Origin: Kamptonema formosum PCC 6407
GTDB taxonomy: Bacteria > Cyanobacteriota > Cyanobacteriia > Cyanobacteriales > Microcoleaceae
Reading direction: 5' to 3'
DNA: 64,000 bases
Assembly: GCF_000332155.1 (NCBI RefSeq)
Contig: NZ_KB235903.1
Coordinates: 125,166-189,165, forward strand
Each line of letters begins with the position of its first letter. The stretch's first letter is position 1. The position numbers and the translations under genes are program-made. Of this stretch, positions 1-8,979 are shown piece after piece. Below the pieces are notes generated by a model, which was not told the DNA's origin, made no database searches, and saw only the letters and a list, made by a program, of their open reading frames with translations.

Positions 1-626
1 TGCCAAAGTAAGGGCAGTTTTAGGTAAATTTTTAGAAGCAGAGGTGAGGCTGGTCTGCCTTTTGTGGAAAATGGTAAAAATCTCGGTATAATTAAGTCTA
101 TTTTAAAACCTACGGTTTGTAAAAGTTCTTTAAGTGATAGATGAGTTATGGGTAATTGATGGTCGATAAAATCGTAATATTCTTTGAATGAGTATTTGAA
201 ATTGGGTTGAACGATTAAGAGAGATCCTTGGGGTTTGAGAGAGTTTAAACAAAAGGAGAGAATTTCAATTAGCTCTTCTTTATTGCGTAGATGTTCAAAA
301 AAATTGGAAATAAAAATTATATCAAATTCGTAAGCCAGTAATTTTTGTTGATTTACACTTAAAATATCCAAGTTAAGCACTTTGACATCAGTATTGGCAA
401 ATAGTTGAGAATCAGGATTGAGATCGATTAAGTATTTGTCTTTGGCCTGGATTTGATTGATAAATTCGCAGTGACCTCCCCCAATATCTAAAATACTAGA
501 ATCGGAGGAAACATATTTTTGTAAAAAATCGTCAATTAAAATTTTCCAGAGTCCAAGTTTAGATCGCATCTGTTTGGCATCAAAACGATTGGCATACAAC
601 TTTTTTAGATATTCGTCTGGTTTCAT
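1..626 (-). CDS. Class I SAM-dependent methyltransferase, 3' end outside the window
   Basis: The reading frame opens with ATG (MKPDEYLKKLYANRF) and runs without a stop to the left window edge, so the C-terminus is missing; at least 208 residues are present. Motif I of Rossmann-fold methyltransferases is visible as ILDIGGGHCEF near residues 44-54, followed by an acidic strand end (YLIDLNPDS) and FEHL, typical of the methyltransf_11/23 group. It probably methylates a small molecule or sugar. It is divergent from rfbC, with about 130 bases between the two starts, and so sits at the left border of the polysaccharide genes. The substrate cannot be read from the sequence. Confidence 0.8.
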   Translation of the reverse strand, partial: MKPDEYLKKLYANRFDAKQMRSKLGLWKILIDDFLQKYVSSDSSILDIGGGHCEFINQIQAKDKYLIDLNPDSQLFANTDVKVLNLDILSVNQQKLLAYEFDIIFISNFFEHLRNKEELIEILSFCLNSLKPQGSLLIVQPNFKYSFKEYYDFIDHQLPITHLSLKELLQTVGFKIDLIIPRFLPFSTKGRPASPLLLKIYLKLPLLW

Positions 627-753
627 ACTAAAATAACTTTGGTAACTTGGTTACGGTGAATTGCCGCTGCCTAAAAATGCAGTGTTGCGTCAAAAATGCC
701 TAAAGCCTGATACTATTAGGATTGCTACTCAGTTTACCACTTCTTCTAGAATC

Positions 754-1302
754 ATGAACATTGTATTTACTGAAATACCAGAAGTCTTGATAATTGAACC
801 TCGCGTTTTTGGTGACGATCGCGGGTTCTTTTTTGAAAGTTTCAACCATCGCGCTTTTGCCGAAAAAACGGGAGTTAAAGCCGAGTTTGTGCAAGATAAT
901 CATTCTAAATCAGCTCAAAATGTCCTACGAGGCCTTCATTATCAGATGCAGCAACCTCAAGGTAAATTAGTAAGAGTAGCAATGGGAGAAATATTTGATG
1001 TGGCGGTGGATATTAGGAAAAATTCTCCAACTTTTGGGCAATGGGTTGGCTATTTGCTAAGTGCCGAAAATAAGCGGCAATTGTGGGTTCCGGCGGGGTT
1101 TGCTCACGGTTTTTTAGTTGTCTCGGAGGTAGCGGAGGTGCTATATAAAACTACAGAATACTATGCACCTGAACACGAAAGGTGTATTCTGTGGAATGAC
1201 CCCGATTTAGCGATCGCGTGGCCGCTAGGAGATGCGACACCTATATTATCGGCAAAAGATCGATCGGGACAAACTTTGAAAACAGCGGAAGTTTTCTCAT
1301 AA
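754..1302 (+). CDS. rfbC: dTDP-4-dehydrorhamnose 3,5-epimerase
   Basis: RmlC-family cupin that epimerises dTDP-4-keto-6-deoxyglucose at C3 and C5, the third step of dTDP-L-rhamnose synthesis. The ATG gives MNIVFTEIPEVLIIEPRVFG, where the family normally begins; the frame is open upstream to a TTG at 661, but that extension looks unrelated to the family. The hallmark GDDRGFFFES, the catalytic-His stretch VLRGLHYQ and the GFAHGFLV strand are all present. The length of 182 aa is normal. The stop overlaps the rfbD start (TAATG), so the two are translationally coupled. rfbB, the preceding 4,6-dehydratase, is not in the window. Confidence 0.95.
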   Translation: MNIVFTEIPEVLIIEPRVFGDDRGFFFESFNHRAFAEKTGVKAEFVQDNHSKSAQNVLRGLHYQMQQPQGKLVRVAMGEIFDVAVDIRKNSPTFGQWVGYLLSAENKRQLWVPAGFAHGFLVVSEVAEVLYKTTEYYAPEHERCILWNDPDLAIAWPLGDATPILSAKDRSGQTLKTAEVFS

Positions 1303-2174
1303 TGAAAATTTTACTTACAGGTAGCGGCGGACAACTCGCTCAAGAATTGGAACCAATCCTATTATCGGCAGGTGAAGTTATTGCTGGCGATCGCACTTTC
1401 TTCGACTTATCCCAACCAGACAGCATCCACCAATTAATGGGAGAAATTAAACCCAATTTAGTTGTCAATTGTGCTGCTTACACTGCTGTAGATAAAGCCG
1501 AAAGCGAACCAGAATTGGCAAATGCTGTTAATGGAATTGCCCCTGGCATTCTAGCAGAAGAATGTGAAAAATTAGGAGCGACATTAATTCACATTTCTAC
1601 AGATTATGTATTTGGTGGTAGCCAGGGTTATCCTTATTGCGAAACAGATACTACTAACCCTTTGGGTGTTTATGGTAAGTCTAAATTAGCTGGCGAGTTA
1701 TCAATTATCAAGGCTTTAGATAGACACATTATTATCAGAACAGCTTGGGTTTATGGTAATGGTGGCAAAGGCAATTTTGTCAAAACTATGCTGAGATTAG
1801 GAAAGGATCGGGAAGAAATTCGGGTGGTAGCAGATCAAATAGGAAGTCCTACTTGGACTGGCGATCTTGCGGCGGCAATATCTCAAATTACTTCCAGTAT
1901 TAGACCTGAAATTTTCGGGACTTACCATTACACTAACAGCGGAGTTGCTAGTTGGTATGATTTTGCAGTCGCCATTTTTGAAGAAGCGAAACAACTAGGA
2001 TTCTCCCTTAAAGTAAAGCGCGTAATTCCTATTACCACTCCTGAATATCCGACACCCGCAAAACGCCCCGCTTATTCTGTTCTTTCGTCTACAAAAATAT
2101 CAGCAGTTTTGGGGAGTCATCCCCCACACTGGCGGGAAGGACTCAGACAAATGTTAGCAAGAGAGGCGAGATGA
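1302..2174 (+). CDS. rfbD: dTDP-4-dehydrorhamnose reductase
   Basis: RmlD-family short-chain reductase that makes dTDP-L-rhamnose using NAD(P)H. The start ATG overlaps the rfbC stop and gives MKILLTGSGGQLAQEL with the N-terminal nucleotide-binding glycine motif GSGGQLAQ. The catalytic YGKSKLAGE (YxxxK) lies near residue 125, and STDYVF and RTAWVYG are family signatures. At 290 aa it is full length. Its last bases overlap the next gene start (ATGA), which suggests one transcript from rfbC through the following membrane protein. Confidence 0.95.
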   Translation: MKILLTGSGGQLAQELEPILLSAGEVIAGDRTFFDLSQPDSIHQLMGEIKPNLVVNCAAYTAVDKAESEPELANAVNGIAPGILAEECEKLGATLIHISTDYVFGGSQGYPYCETDTTNPLGVYGKSKLAGELSIIKALDRHIIIRTAWVYGNGGKGNFVKTMLRLGKDREEIRVVADQIGSPTWTGDLAAAISQITSSIRPEIFGTYHYTNSGVASWYDFAVAIFEEAKQLGFSLKVKRVIPITTPEYPTPAKRPAYSVLSSTKISAVLGSHPPHWREGLRQMLAREAR

Positions 2175-4066
2175 AACAGAATTCACAGTTTCTTTTGATT
2201 GCCTCAGCAATTATTGCTATCTTGATACCAGCGGCTTATATTTTGTACTTGATATCCCAGTCAGGAGAGTTATCTAATTTTGACTATTGGTGGATTACTT
2301 GGAATTTTTATTCAGTTGAGGGCTTATCTACTAATCCTTTCAACTGGATATTTCGGGCAAACGAGCATTTTCTACTGATTCCCTCAATTTTGTACGCCCT
2401 TAATATTATTGTTACCAAAGGTTCAAATATTGGCTTATCCTTAATTACCTGGATTTTTGCTTGGATTCAGTGTCATATACTAATTGCGATGCTACCTTTA
2501 AGGATGCGGCAATCACCATTTCTCTTTATCTTCTTGATTCTCTGTATTTCTATCTTTAATTTCACACCTGCTGCTGCCCACAATTGGATGCGTGGCTTTA
2601 GTGGTGTGCCATGGATAGGTGCTAATTTATTTGCGATAGCTTCTATGTTTTGCTTGACAAAAATTGCGGAAACATCATCTCTCGCTGTTTCCAATATCCG
2701 CCGGGGATTAAAATCCCCGTCTAATAGCGAAAGTCCTCTGAAGAGGACTGAAAAACAATATAAATCTTTAGTCCTCTTTAGAGGACTTCGGCTATTAGAC
2801 GGGGGTTTTAACCCCCGGCGGGTGATGGCAATAGACGAAGGAGATATCTCTACACCAAAGTATATTAAATGGGCAATTAGCAGCATTATTTCTGCGCTAT
2901 TAGCCTCTATAAGTTACAGCACATCGCTGGCATTATGGCCTGTTTTGTGTATTTTCCCAGTGCTACTAAGGTTGTCTCGCCAAATTATTATTTCATATAT
3001 TACTGCTGCTATTTTAGTTGTGGGTACTTACTTTCTCACATACAAAACTCCCTCAACTAGCCCGTCCTTAGCTAAGCTCAACATTGCCGATGCGATCGCC
3101 TATATTCCAGTTTATTTAGGAGGTATTTTTAGCGAAAACGTTACTATTTCGTTGATAATTGGGATAGCGGGATCGATCGCTACCACAGCTTTTGGAGTTT
3201 ACTGGCTGTTGTCGAAAAGATATCCTAATCGGATAGAATGGGTGCCTTGGCTATCTATTCAAATTTATGCGATCGCAACTGCATTTATGGCCGCTGTCAG
3301 CCGTTCGGGATTTGGTGTAGAACAGGCTACAGCCTCTCGCTATGCTTCTCTGCCTGCTCTATTCTGGATGAGCTTAATTATACTAACAACATTGTGGCTG
3401 TGGGAATGGCAATTAATTGCTAAAATTCAAGGGCGTTTGCTGATAATTCTACTAGCAGTTGTGGCTTTTGCTATTATTTCAATGTATAGGATAGGGGGAC
3501 AGACGGCAGATGCGATCGCATATAGAGCAACTTATCAGCCATTAGTAGCACTGTCACTTCAGCTAGGAATAACTGATGTCAGCCTGATTAAAGAAAGAGT
3601 AGGCAACAAACCAGCAGCTTTTATTGGGTTGGTTGATGCCTTGAAAGCTAACAATTTAGTTCCTTTTAATCGCGATGTTAAACAGCATAACTTTTGTGCA
3701 GCAATAGATGAAAAAATCAATCCTAATTTGCTATCATCACCCAAAGATGGAGTGCCGGGATATTTCGATACAGTGACTAAATTTACACCCACAGCAGCTA
3801 GAGTCATAGGTTGGGTGGGAGATCCAGAAAATAAGGTTAAATGTATCGCCATTCTCAATCAAGAAAATGTTGTCAGAGGTTTTGCCATGTCAGGTTTTCC
3901 CCGTCCAGATTTAGTTAAAATATTTGGCCCATCCTACGAATTCTCGGCTTGGAGGGGATATATTGAGATATCATCGGCAGATAAAATGTTGACAGCTTAT
4001 ACCTCATTTCAAAACCGCGAAGGTTGGATAGCATTGCGTAATTCCCAATTTTTACAGAAGAATTAA
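2171..4066 (+). CDS. Polytopic membrane protein of the polysaccharide cluster with a repeat-encoded insert
   Basis: A 631-residue protein with about ten hydrophobic segments, the first at residues 8-28 and the last near residues 425-440, then a soluble C-terminal domain of about 180 residues. The layout resembles GT-C-like or polymer-handling membrane proteins of surface-sugar loci, but I recognise no family motif. It overlaps rfbD by four bases and is followed two bases later by a family-2 glycosyltransferase, so it is probably in one operon. Residues about 176-218 are encoded by a 125-bp palindromic repeat that also occurs outside genes in this window; it falls between two membrane segments and keeps the frame open. 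Function unknown; lipid-linked sugar transfer is only an inference. Confidence 0.75.
   Translation: MKQNSQFLLIASAIIAILIPAAYILYLISQSGELSNFDYWWITWNFYSVEGLSTNPFNWIFRANEHFLLIPSILYALNIIVTKGSNIGLSLITWIFAWIQCHILIAMLPLRMRQSPFLFIFLILCISIFNFTPAAAHNWMRGFSGVPWIGANLFAIASMFCLTKIAETSSLAVSNIRRGLKSPSNSESPLKRTEKQYKSLVLFRGLRLLDGGFNPRRVMAIDEGDISTPKYIKWAISSIISALLASISYSTSLALWPVLCIFPVLLRLSRQIIISYITAAILVVGTYFLTYKTPSTSPSLAKLNIADAIAYIPVYLGGIFSENVTISLIIGIAGSIATTAFGVYWLLSKRYPNRIEWVPWLSIQIYAIATAFMAAVSRSGFGVEQATASRYASLPALFWMSLIILTTLWLWEWQLIAKIQGRLLIILLAVVAFAIISMYRIGGQTADAIAYRATYQPLVALSLQLGITDVSLIKERVGNKPAAFIGLVDALKANNLVPFNRDVKQHNFCAAIDEKINPNLLSSPKDGVPGYFDTVTKFTPTAARVIGWVGDPENKVKCIAILNQENVVRGFAMSGFPRPDLVKIFGPSYEFSAWRGYIEISSADKMLTAYTSFQNREGWIALRNSQFLQKN
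2698..2822. repeat. Palindromic MITE-like repeat inside a coding region
   Basis: Long inverted repeat with outer arms ccgccgggg / cccccggcgg, then gtctaatagc / gctattagac, and inner arms agtcctctgaagaggact / agtcctctttagaggact. The same element, in diverged form and interrupted by another repeat, is found near 41.7-42.0 kb. Both strands are open across it. In the sense frame it adds residues such as RRGLKSPSN and FNPRR to the membrane protein. Confidence 0.85.
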
Positions 4067-4068
4067 CC

Positions 4069-5052
4069 TTGATTAGCAATAACACTTTACCAAAACAACT
4101 TAGCTTCGTGATTCCCGTTCACAATGAAGAAGCTACCCTCAAAATCTTGTTTGATAAAATTAGTGAGGTAATGTTACAAGAAAGAATTGATAATTACGAA
4201 ATCATTTTTATAGATGATGGTAGTCGCGATCGTTCTTGGATAGAAATTACCAAGTTAGTTGAGTTACATCCTAGTATAATTAAGGCGATTAAGTTACGAC
4301 GTAACTTTGGAAAATCTGCTGCCCTTTCCGCTGGTTTCCGCAAATCAACGGGTAAAATTATCTTTACCCTAGATGCGGATCTACAAGACGATCCCGCAGA
4401 AATTCCTAACTTTTTACAGCATTTAGAATTTGGATTCGATTTAGTTTCTGGTTGGCGAAAAAAACGGAACGATCCGCTTTCTAAAACCTTACCATCGAAG
4501 CTGTTTAATACAGTTACGTCAATCCTGACAGGTGTACAATTGCATGATATAAATTGCGGATTTAAAGCTTATCGTAAAGAAGTTTTGGATTCTATCAAAG
4601 TCTACGGCGAATTGCACCGCTATATTCCGGTTTTAGCGAACAATCTAGGTTTTAAAATTGGTGAGGTTATTGTCGAACACCATTTCCGAAAACACGGTTA
4701 CTCAAAGTATGGATGGGAACGTTACGCAAGGGGATTTATTGACCTTTTAACTGTCTTAGCGACAACTCACTATTTACACAAACCAGGTCATTTATTTGGG
4801 GGATTAGGATTATTTTTTGGTTCAATTGGTTTTCTATCGCTGACTTACTTAATAATAGTATGGTTTCTGAACTTAGGTGGTATGCACTTAGGGCCTATCG
4901 GCACTCGCCCTCTTCTATTTTTTGGGATTTTGTGTACAATATTATCAGTACAATTGATATCTCTGGGAATCTTAGCAGAGTTAATCACTCGCAATGTCGA
5001 TGCTGATTATGTAGACAAGCAGATTGCGGAAGTTCTCGATCAAAATTGTTAA
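4069..5052 (+). CDS. Family 2 glycosyltransferase, polyprenyl-phosphate sugar transferase type (DPM1/GtrB-like)
   Basis: GT-A glycosyltransferase that transfers a sugar from a nucleotide donor to polyprenyl phosphate at the inner face of the membrane. It has FVIPVHNEE near the N-terminus, FIDDGSRDRSW, the DADLQDDP metal-binding motif near residues 103-110, and two C-terminal membrane spans (about 240-265 and 280-305), the layout of the GtrB/DPM1 group. At 327 aa it is the usual length. The TTG two bases after the preceding stop is the best start, since no ATG lies nearby. It probably supplies lipid-linked sugar to the upstream membrane protein. Confidence 0.88.
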   Translation: MISNNTLPKQLSFVIPVHNEEATLKILFDKISEVMLQERIDNYEIIFIDDGSRDRSWIEITKLVELHPSIIKAIKLRRNFGKSAALSAGFRKSTGKIIFTLDADLQDDPAEIPNFLQHLEFGFDLVSGWRKKRNDPLSKTLPSKLFNTVTSILTGVQLHDINCGFKAYRKEVLDSIKVYGELHRYIPVLANNLGFKIGEVIVEHHFRKHGYSKYGWERYARGFIDLLTVLATTHYLHKPGHLFGGLGLFFGSIGFLSLTYLIIVWFLNLGGMHLGPIGTRPLLFFGILCTILSVQLISLGILAELITRNVDADYVDKQIAEVLDQNC

Positions 5053-5059
5053 AATTAGT

Positions 5060-5113
5060 GTAACGCCGCCCTCTGGGCGGTAATTAATTAAACCGCCCAG
5101 AGGGCGGCGTTAC
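5060..5113. repeat. Palindromic intergenic repeat, gtaacgccgcc family
   Basis: Near-perfect inverted repeat with 21-base arms (gtaacgccgccctctgggcg and its complement) around a short AT loop. Related copies lie at 7777, 28506 and 35061, with a half copy near 25271. It fills most of the gap between the glycosyltransferase and methyltransferase genes and could form a strong hairpin in RNA. Confidence 0.9.
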
Positions 5114-5132
5114 GAAAAAAGAGAGGTATTTA

Positions 5133-5768
5133 ATGATTAAGCAAAGGCAGAAAAGTCCTGTGATTGAAAATGGTATTGTTGTCGGAACAGGATCGAATAA
5201 ATATCAGATGCGAAATCCGATAGGTCAATTATTATTAAAGCATTTTGCTGACACAATTGCTGAAATGGTCAAACAAATTAATCCTCAAACTATTTTAGAA
5301 GTCGGATGTGGAGAAGGTCATATCACTAAAGTTTTAGTTGACAACACTGAGGCTAAAATTCACTGTACTGACATATCTAATACGATCTTGAATATTGCCA
5401 AAGATGCTATTTCCTCTCCCCGCGTCTCTTTTGAAAATAAGAATATCTATGAGTTAACGCCTGAAACAGACCATTCGGATATTGTTGTTTGCTGCGAAGT
5501 CTTAGAACATTTAGACAATCCGATGCTGGGACTGGAAAAATTATACAACGTTGCTTCACCTTACTGCCTTTTGAGTGTACCGCGAGAGCCGATATTTAGA
5601 ACATTAAACTTTATCCGGGGAGCTCACTTTTCTCAATTTGGGAACAGTCCCGGACACATTCAACACTGGTCAAAAAGAGGATTTATAAAATTAGTGCAAA
5701 CCAAATTTGAGATTATTAAACTAAAGTCCCCTTTACCTTGGACGGTAATTTTGGCTAAAATCAAGTGA
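5133..5768 (+). CDS. Class I SAM-dependent methyltransferase
   Basis: A 211-residue Rossmann methyltransferase. Motif I is ILEVGCGEGHITKVL near residues 55-69, followed by HCTDIS (acidic residue for the SAM ribose) and VVCCEVLEHLDNP, typical of the methyltransf_11/25 families. The ATG follows an agaggt ribosome-binding site at a good distance. It lies between a lipid-sugar transferase and rmlA, so a role in modifying a sugar or glycan is likely but inferred. The substrate is unknown. Confidence 0.85.
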   Translation: MIKQRQKSPVIENGIVVGTGSNKYQMRNPIGQLLLKHFADTIAEMVKQINPQTILEVGCGEGHITKVLVDNTEAKIHCTDISNTILNIAKDAISSPRVSFENKNIYELTPETDHSDIVVCCEVLEHLDNPMLGLEKLYNVASPYCLLSVPREPIFRTLNFIRGAHFSQFGNSPGHIQHWSKRGFIKLVQTKFEIIKLKSPLPWTVILAKIK

Positions 5769-5862
5769 TATTTTGTCCTAATCTGTGGGAAAATATGAAC
5801 TTGGGGAACCTGTTAACCCGATCAGCGTCACGCACTCAAACTGATACTATTACCTGGAAAAT

Positions 5863-6936
5863 ATGAAAGCATTAATCCTCTCTGGCGGTAAAGGTACGCG
5901 CCTCCGTCCCCTAACTTACACAGGTGCAAAACAACTCGTACCAGTGGCAAATAAACCGATACTTTGGTATGGAATTGAGGGAATTGTCGCGGCTGGGATT
6001 ACAGATATTGGGATTATTATTAGTCCTGAGACTGGGGAAGAGGTGAAGGCTAAAACTGGAAATGGCGATCGCTTCGGTGCTAAAATTACCTATATTCTCC
6101 AAGAAACACCTGCTGGACTCGCTCATGCTGTTAAAGTTGCTCAGCCATTTTTAGGAGATTCTCCCTTTATTATGTATTTGGGAGATAACTTAATTCAAAG
6201 TCAGCTTGACCCGTTTTTGCAGACTTTTAAAAATAACAATCTTGATGCTTTAATTTTACTGCGACCTGTAACTAATCCTAGTGCTTTTGGTGTCGCTACA
6301 GTAGACGAACACGGGCGCGTTTTAGAATTAGTAGAAAAACCAAAAGTGCCACCATCTAATTTAGCACTCGTGGGGATTTACTTTTTTTCTAAGACTATTC
6401 ACGATGCAATCTCGCAAATTGAACCCTCTCCTCGCGGGGAACTAGAAATCACAGATGCTATTCAACAACTCATCAACGAACGAAAGCGAGTAGAAGCTTG
6501 CAATTTAGATGGTTGGTGGTTGGATACTGGGAAAAAAGATGACTTGCTAAGTGCTAACCAAATCATCTTAGATAGCTGTATAATTCCAGCAGTAGAAGTA
6601 GAAATAGACGCTACCACTAAAATCATTGGACGGGTACAAATTGGCAAAGGCAGTCAGATAATTAATTCTACCATTCGCGGCCCGGTTGTTATTGGCGAAA
6701 ACTGCCACATAGAAAATTCTTTCATTGGCCCTTACAGTAGTATTGCCGATCGCGCAACTTTAATTGATGCTGACCTGGAACATAGTGTAATATTACAATC
6801 AGCTAAAATTGTTGGTATTAAGGAGCGAATTGTTGATAGTGTAATTGGACAACGTGCTCAACTAATTCCTGCCCCCGCACGCCCTAAAGCTCTACGGTTT
6901 ATGATCGGCGATGATAGTCTAATTGAACTGACGTGA
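5863..6936 (+). CDS. rmlA: Glucose-1-phosphate thymidylyltransferase, long form
   Basis: Makes dTDP-glucose, the entry to deoxysugar synthesis. The N-terminus MKALILSGGKGTRLRPLTYT carries the nucleotidyltransferase signature, with KQLVPVANKPI and YLGDN downstream. At 357 aa it is longer than the classical 290-aa RmlA because of a C-terminal left-handed beta-helix domain (residues about 245-350, with IGRVQIGKGSQI and VVIGENCHIENS repeats), as in the long-form subfamily common in cyanobacteria and actinomycetes. Its stop overlaps the next gene by four bases. Confidence 0.92.
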   Translation: MKALILSGGKGTRLRPLTYTGAKQLVPVANKPILWYGIEGIVAAGITDIGIIISPETGEEVKAKTGNGDRFGAKITYILQETPAGLAHAVKVAQPFLGDSPFIMYLGDNLIQSQLDPFLQTFKNNNLDALILLRPVTNPSAFGVATVDEHGRVLELVEKPKVPPSNLALVGIYFFSKTIHDAISQIEPSPRGELEITDAIQQLINERKRVEACNLDGWWLDTGKKDDLLSANQIILDSCIIPAVEVEIDATTKIIGRVQIGKGSQIINSTIRGPVVIGENCHIENSFIGPYSSIADRATLIDADLEHSVILQSAKIVGIKERIVDSVIGQRAQLIPAPARPKALRFMIGDDSLIELT

Positions 6937-7799
6937 TCTACTTTCTTACTGTCAATTATTATTCAACTTCACTTGTAGAAAAGTTAGTTAGTTCTATTCT
7001 CCTAGATCGGGATATTGACTCTCAAGTTATTATCGTTAATAACTCTCCTGATGATGACTCAATTCATAGCCTCAAGTCTGAATCTATATTCATTCTTGAG
7101 GCTGGGGATAATTTAGGGTTTGGGAAAGCTTGTAACTTAGGTTTAAACTGGATTTATAGTCAAAATTCAGAAGCTATTATCTGGCTAATTAACCCTGATG
7201 CTTATTTGGTGGAAAGTTCTGTTAAGCAAGCATCGCTGTTCTTTGAGACTTATCCAGAGGTTTCAATCTTAGGTACAATAGTTTACGAGCCTACGGGTAA
7301 AATTTGGTTTGGGAATGGGCAATTTTTCGCGGACAATGGCACAATTATTGCTGATAATTGTTTGTCACCTGAATTAGAGGTATTGCCTTATATAGAAATG
7401 ACCTGGGTAACGGGTTGTAGTTTAATTATTAACTTAGGAAATTTTAGTTGCTGTCCTCAATTTGATGAGGATTACTTCTTATATTATGAAGATTTTGATT
7501 TTTGTAGACGCTATGCTAAACAGGGACATATTATCGGTTTAACTAAAGAAATATCTGTGGTTCATCAGCCTTCGTCTATTACGGTAACTATGCCAGATGC
7601 AAAGATTAAACATAGCACTTATAGTTATCTCTTGACTTTAGAAAAACATACGAGTAAATTGGTATTACTTTATAGGTTGAGTCGGATAACGGTATCAGCA
7701 TTGATTTCTTTGCCAACTAATAATAAGATATCTGTTAATGAGTTAAAAGGGGTATTAATGTATTGTAAAAAAATCATAACGCCGCCTTCCAGGTGGTAA
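6933..7799 (+). CDS. Family 2 glycosyltransferase (rhamnosyltransferase-like)
   Basis: GT-A transferase of 288 aa starting at a GTG that overlaps the rmlA stop (GTGA), so it is probably translationally coupled to rmlA. It has IVNNSPDDD and NLGFGKACNLGL near residues 60-70, WLINPDAYL as the DxD-equivalent, and DEDYFLYYEDFDFCRR, the layout of WbbL-type rhamnosyltransferases. dTDP-rhamnose is a plausible donor given the neighbours. The last codons (ITPPSRW) come from the left arm of a palindromic repeat, so the native C-terminus has probably been replaced. Confidence 0.85.
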   Translation: MIYFLTVNYYSTSLVEKLVSSILLDRDIDSQVIIVNNSPDDDSIHSLKSESIFILEAGDNLGFGKACNLGLNWIYSQNSEAIIWLINPDAYLVESSVKQASLFFETYPEVSILGTIVYEPTGKIWFGNGQFFADNGTIIADNCLSPELEVLPYIEMTWVTGCSLIINLGNFSCCPQFDEDYFLYYEDFDFCRRYAKQGHIIGLTKEISVVHQPSSITVTMPDAKIKHSTYSYLLTLEKHTSKLVLLYRLSRITVSALISLPTNNKISVNELKGVLMYCKKIITPPSRW

Positions 7800-7824
7800 A
7801 TTTCCGTCTGGAAGGCGACCTTAC
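7777..7824. repeat. Palindromic repeat supplying the end of a glycosyltransferase gene
   Basis: Diverged copy of the gtaacgccgcc family: taacgccgccttccaggtgg pairs with ccgtctggaaggcgacctta. The upstream glycosyltransferase reads into the left arm and stops there at a TAA. Confidence 0.85.
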
Positions 7825-7851
7825 AAATGTTGAATCTAACTATTTATAAGT

Positions 7852-8925
7852 ATGGTCAATCCACTGCTGATTAATCTCTCGTTCCTAATTCCAGAACCTA
7901 CAGGAATTTCCACTTACGCAACTAACGTTTTCCCCTACCTAAAATCTCTCAATCCTACCCTCCTAGTTTCCCATTCAATCCCAGGTTATACCTGCTATCC
8001 AGTTCCCGATAACATGACTCCTGCCCAAGGAAGTAAGGGACACTTACGACGCTTATTATGGACTCAATTTCAACTACCGCAAATTTATAAAAACCAGCAA
8101 GCAAGTTTACTTTTCTCCCCCCTTCCTGAAGCACCGTTATTTTCTAAATGCCGCTACGTAGCGATGGCCCACGATCTGATTCCTTTGCGCTTTCCTAAAC
8201 GGTTTTCGCGCTTAACGGCTTATTTCCGCTACTATATACCACAAGTATTATCCCAGGCAGAACATATAATTTGTAACTCGCAAGCGACAGCCAAAGATAT
8301 TGCAGATTTCTACAAAATACCGGATAATAAAATTACACCTATTCCTTTGGCTTACAATCCCGATAAATTTCGCTTTCTCGATTTGCCAACTAGCAATTAC
8401 TTCCTTTATATCGGTCGTCATGACCATTATAAAAATTTGCAGCGGGTGATTTCTGCTTTTGCCACTTTGCCGCATAAATCCGATCTTGAACTGTGGCTGG
8501 CGGGCCCCGGCGATCGACTTTATACGCCACAACTGAAAGCTCAGGTTGTAGAATTAGGTTTAGAGAAACAGGTAAGATTTTTAGATTACGTTCCTGCGGC
8601 TGAGTTGCCAATAGTAATTAATCAGGCGATCGCACTTATTTTTCCCAGTTTGTGGGAAGGTTTCGGCTTCCCGGCCCTCGAAGCAATGGCCTGCGGTACA
8701 CCCGTGATTACTTCCAACCTTTCCTCGATGCCAGAAGTCGTAGGCGATGCGGCATTGTTAGTAAACCCTTACAATATTGGCGAAATTGCTGAGGCAATGC
8801 AGGCAATTGCTGATAGTTTGGAATTGCGATCGCGCCTTCGCAGCCTTGGCTTAGCTAGATCCGCCCAATTTAGCTGGGAAAAAACCGGTCAGGCAACCGC
8901 TATTACTATTAAACGTTATATCTAG
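7852..8925 (+). CDS. Family 4 glycosyltransferase (GT-B fold)
   Basis: A 357-residue GT4 enzyme. The N-terminal acceptor domain has [12 protein letters not shown]. The C-terminal donor domain has [24 protein letters not shown] and the retaining-GT4 signature [19 protein letters not shown] near residues 265-283, whose EGFGFPALE includes the EX7E glutamates. It probably adds a sugar to a lipid-linked oligosaccharide at the cytoplasmic membrane. It is followed 54 bases later by glmM. Donor and acceptor are not deducible. Confidence 0.9.
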   Translation: MVNPLLINLSFLIPEPTGISTYATNVFPYLKSLNPTLLVSHSIPGYTCYPVPDNMTPAQGSKGHLRRLLWTQFQLPQIYKNQQASLLFSPLPEAPLFSKCRYVAMAHDLIPLRFPKRFSRLTAYFRYYIPQVLSQAEHIICNSQATAKDIADFYKIPDNKITPIPLAYNPDKFRFLDLPTSNYFLYIGRHDHYKNLQRVISAFATLPHKSDLELWLAGPGDRLYTPQLKAQVVELGLEKQVRFLDYVPAAELPIVINQAIALIFPSLWEGFGFPALEAMACGTPVITSNLSSMPEVVGDAALLVNPYNIGEIAEAMQAIADSLELRSRLRSLGLARSAQFSWEKTGQATAITIKRYI

Positions 8926-8979
8926 AGTCCGGAAATGTTATCCTCCAGTGTGTGTGTGTGATTGTTTAGAGGAGTGATT

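Noticed and set aside
2473-2886. 137-codon open frame on the minus strand within the membrane protein gene
   Set aside because: It is open only because the palindromic repeat reads alike on both strands; the flanks are antisense of a membrane protein.
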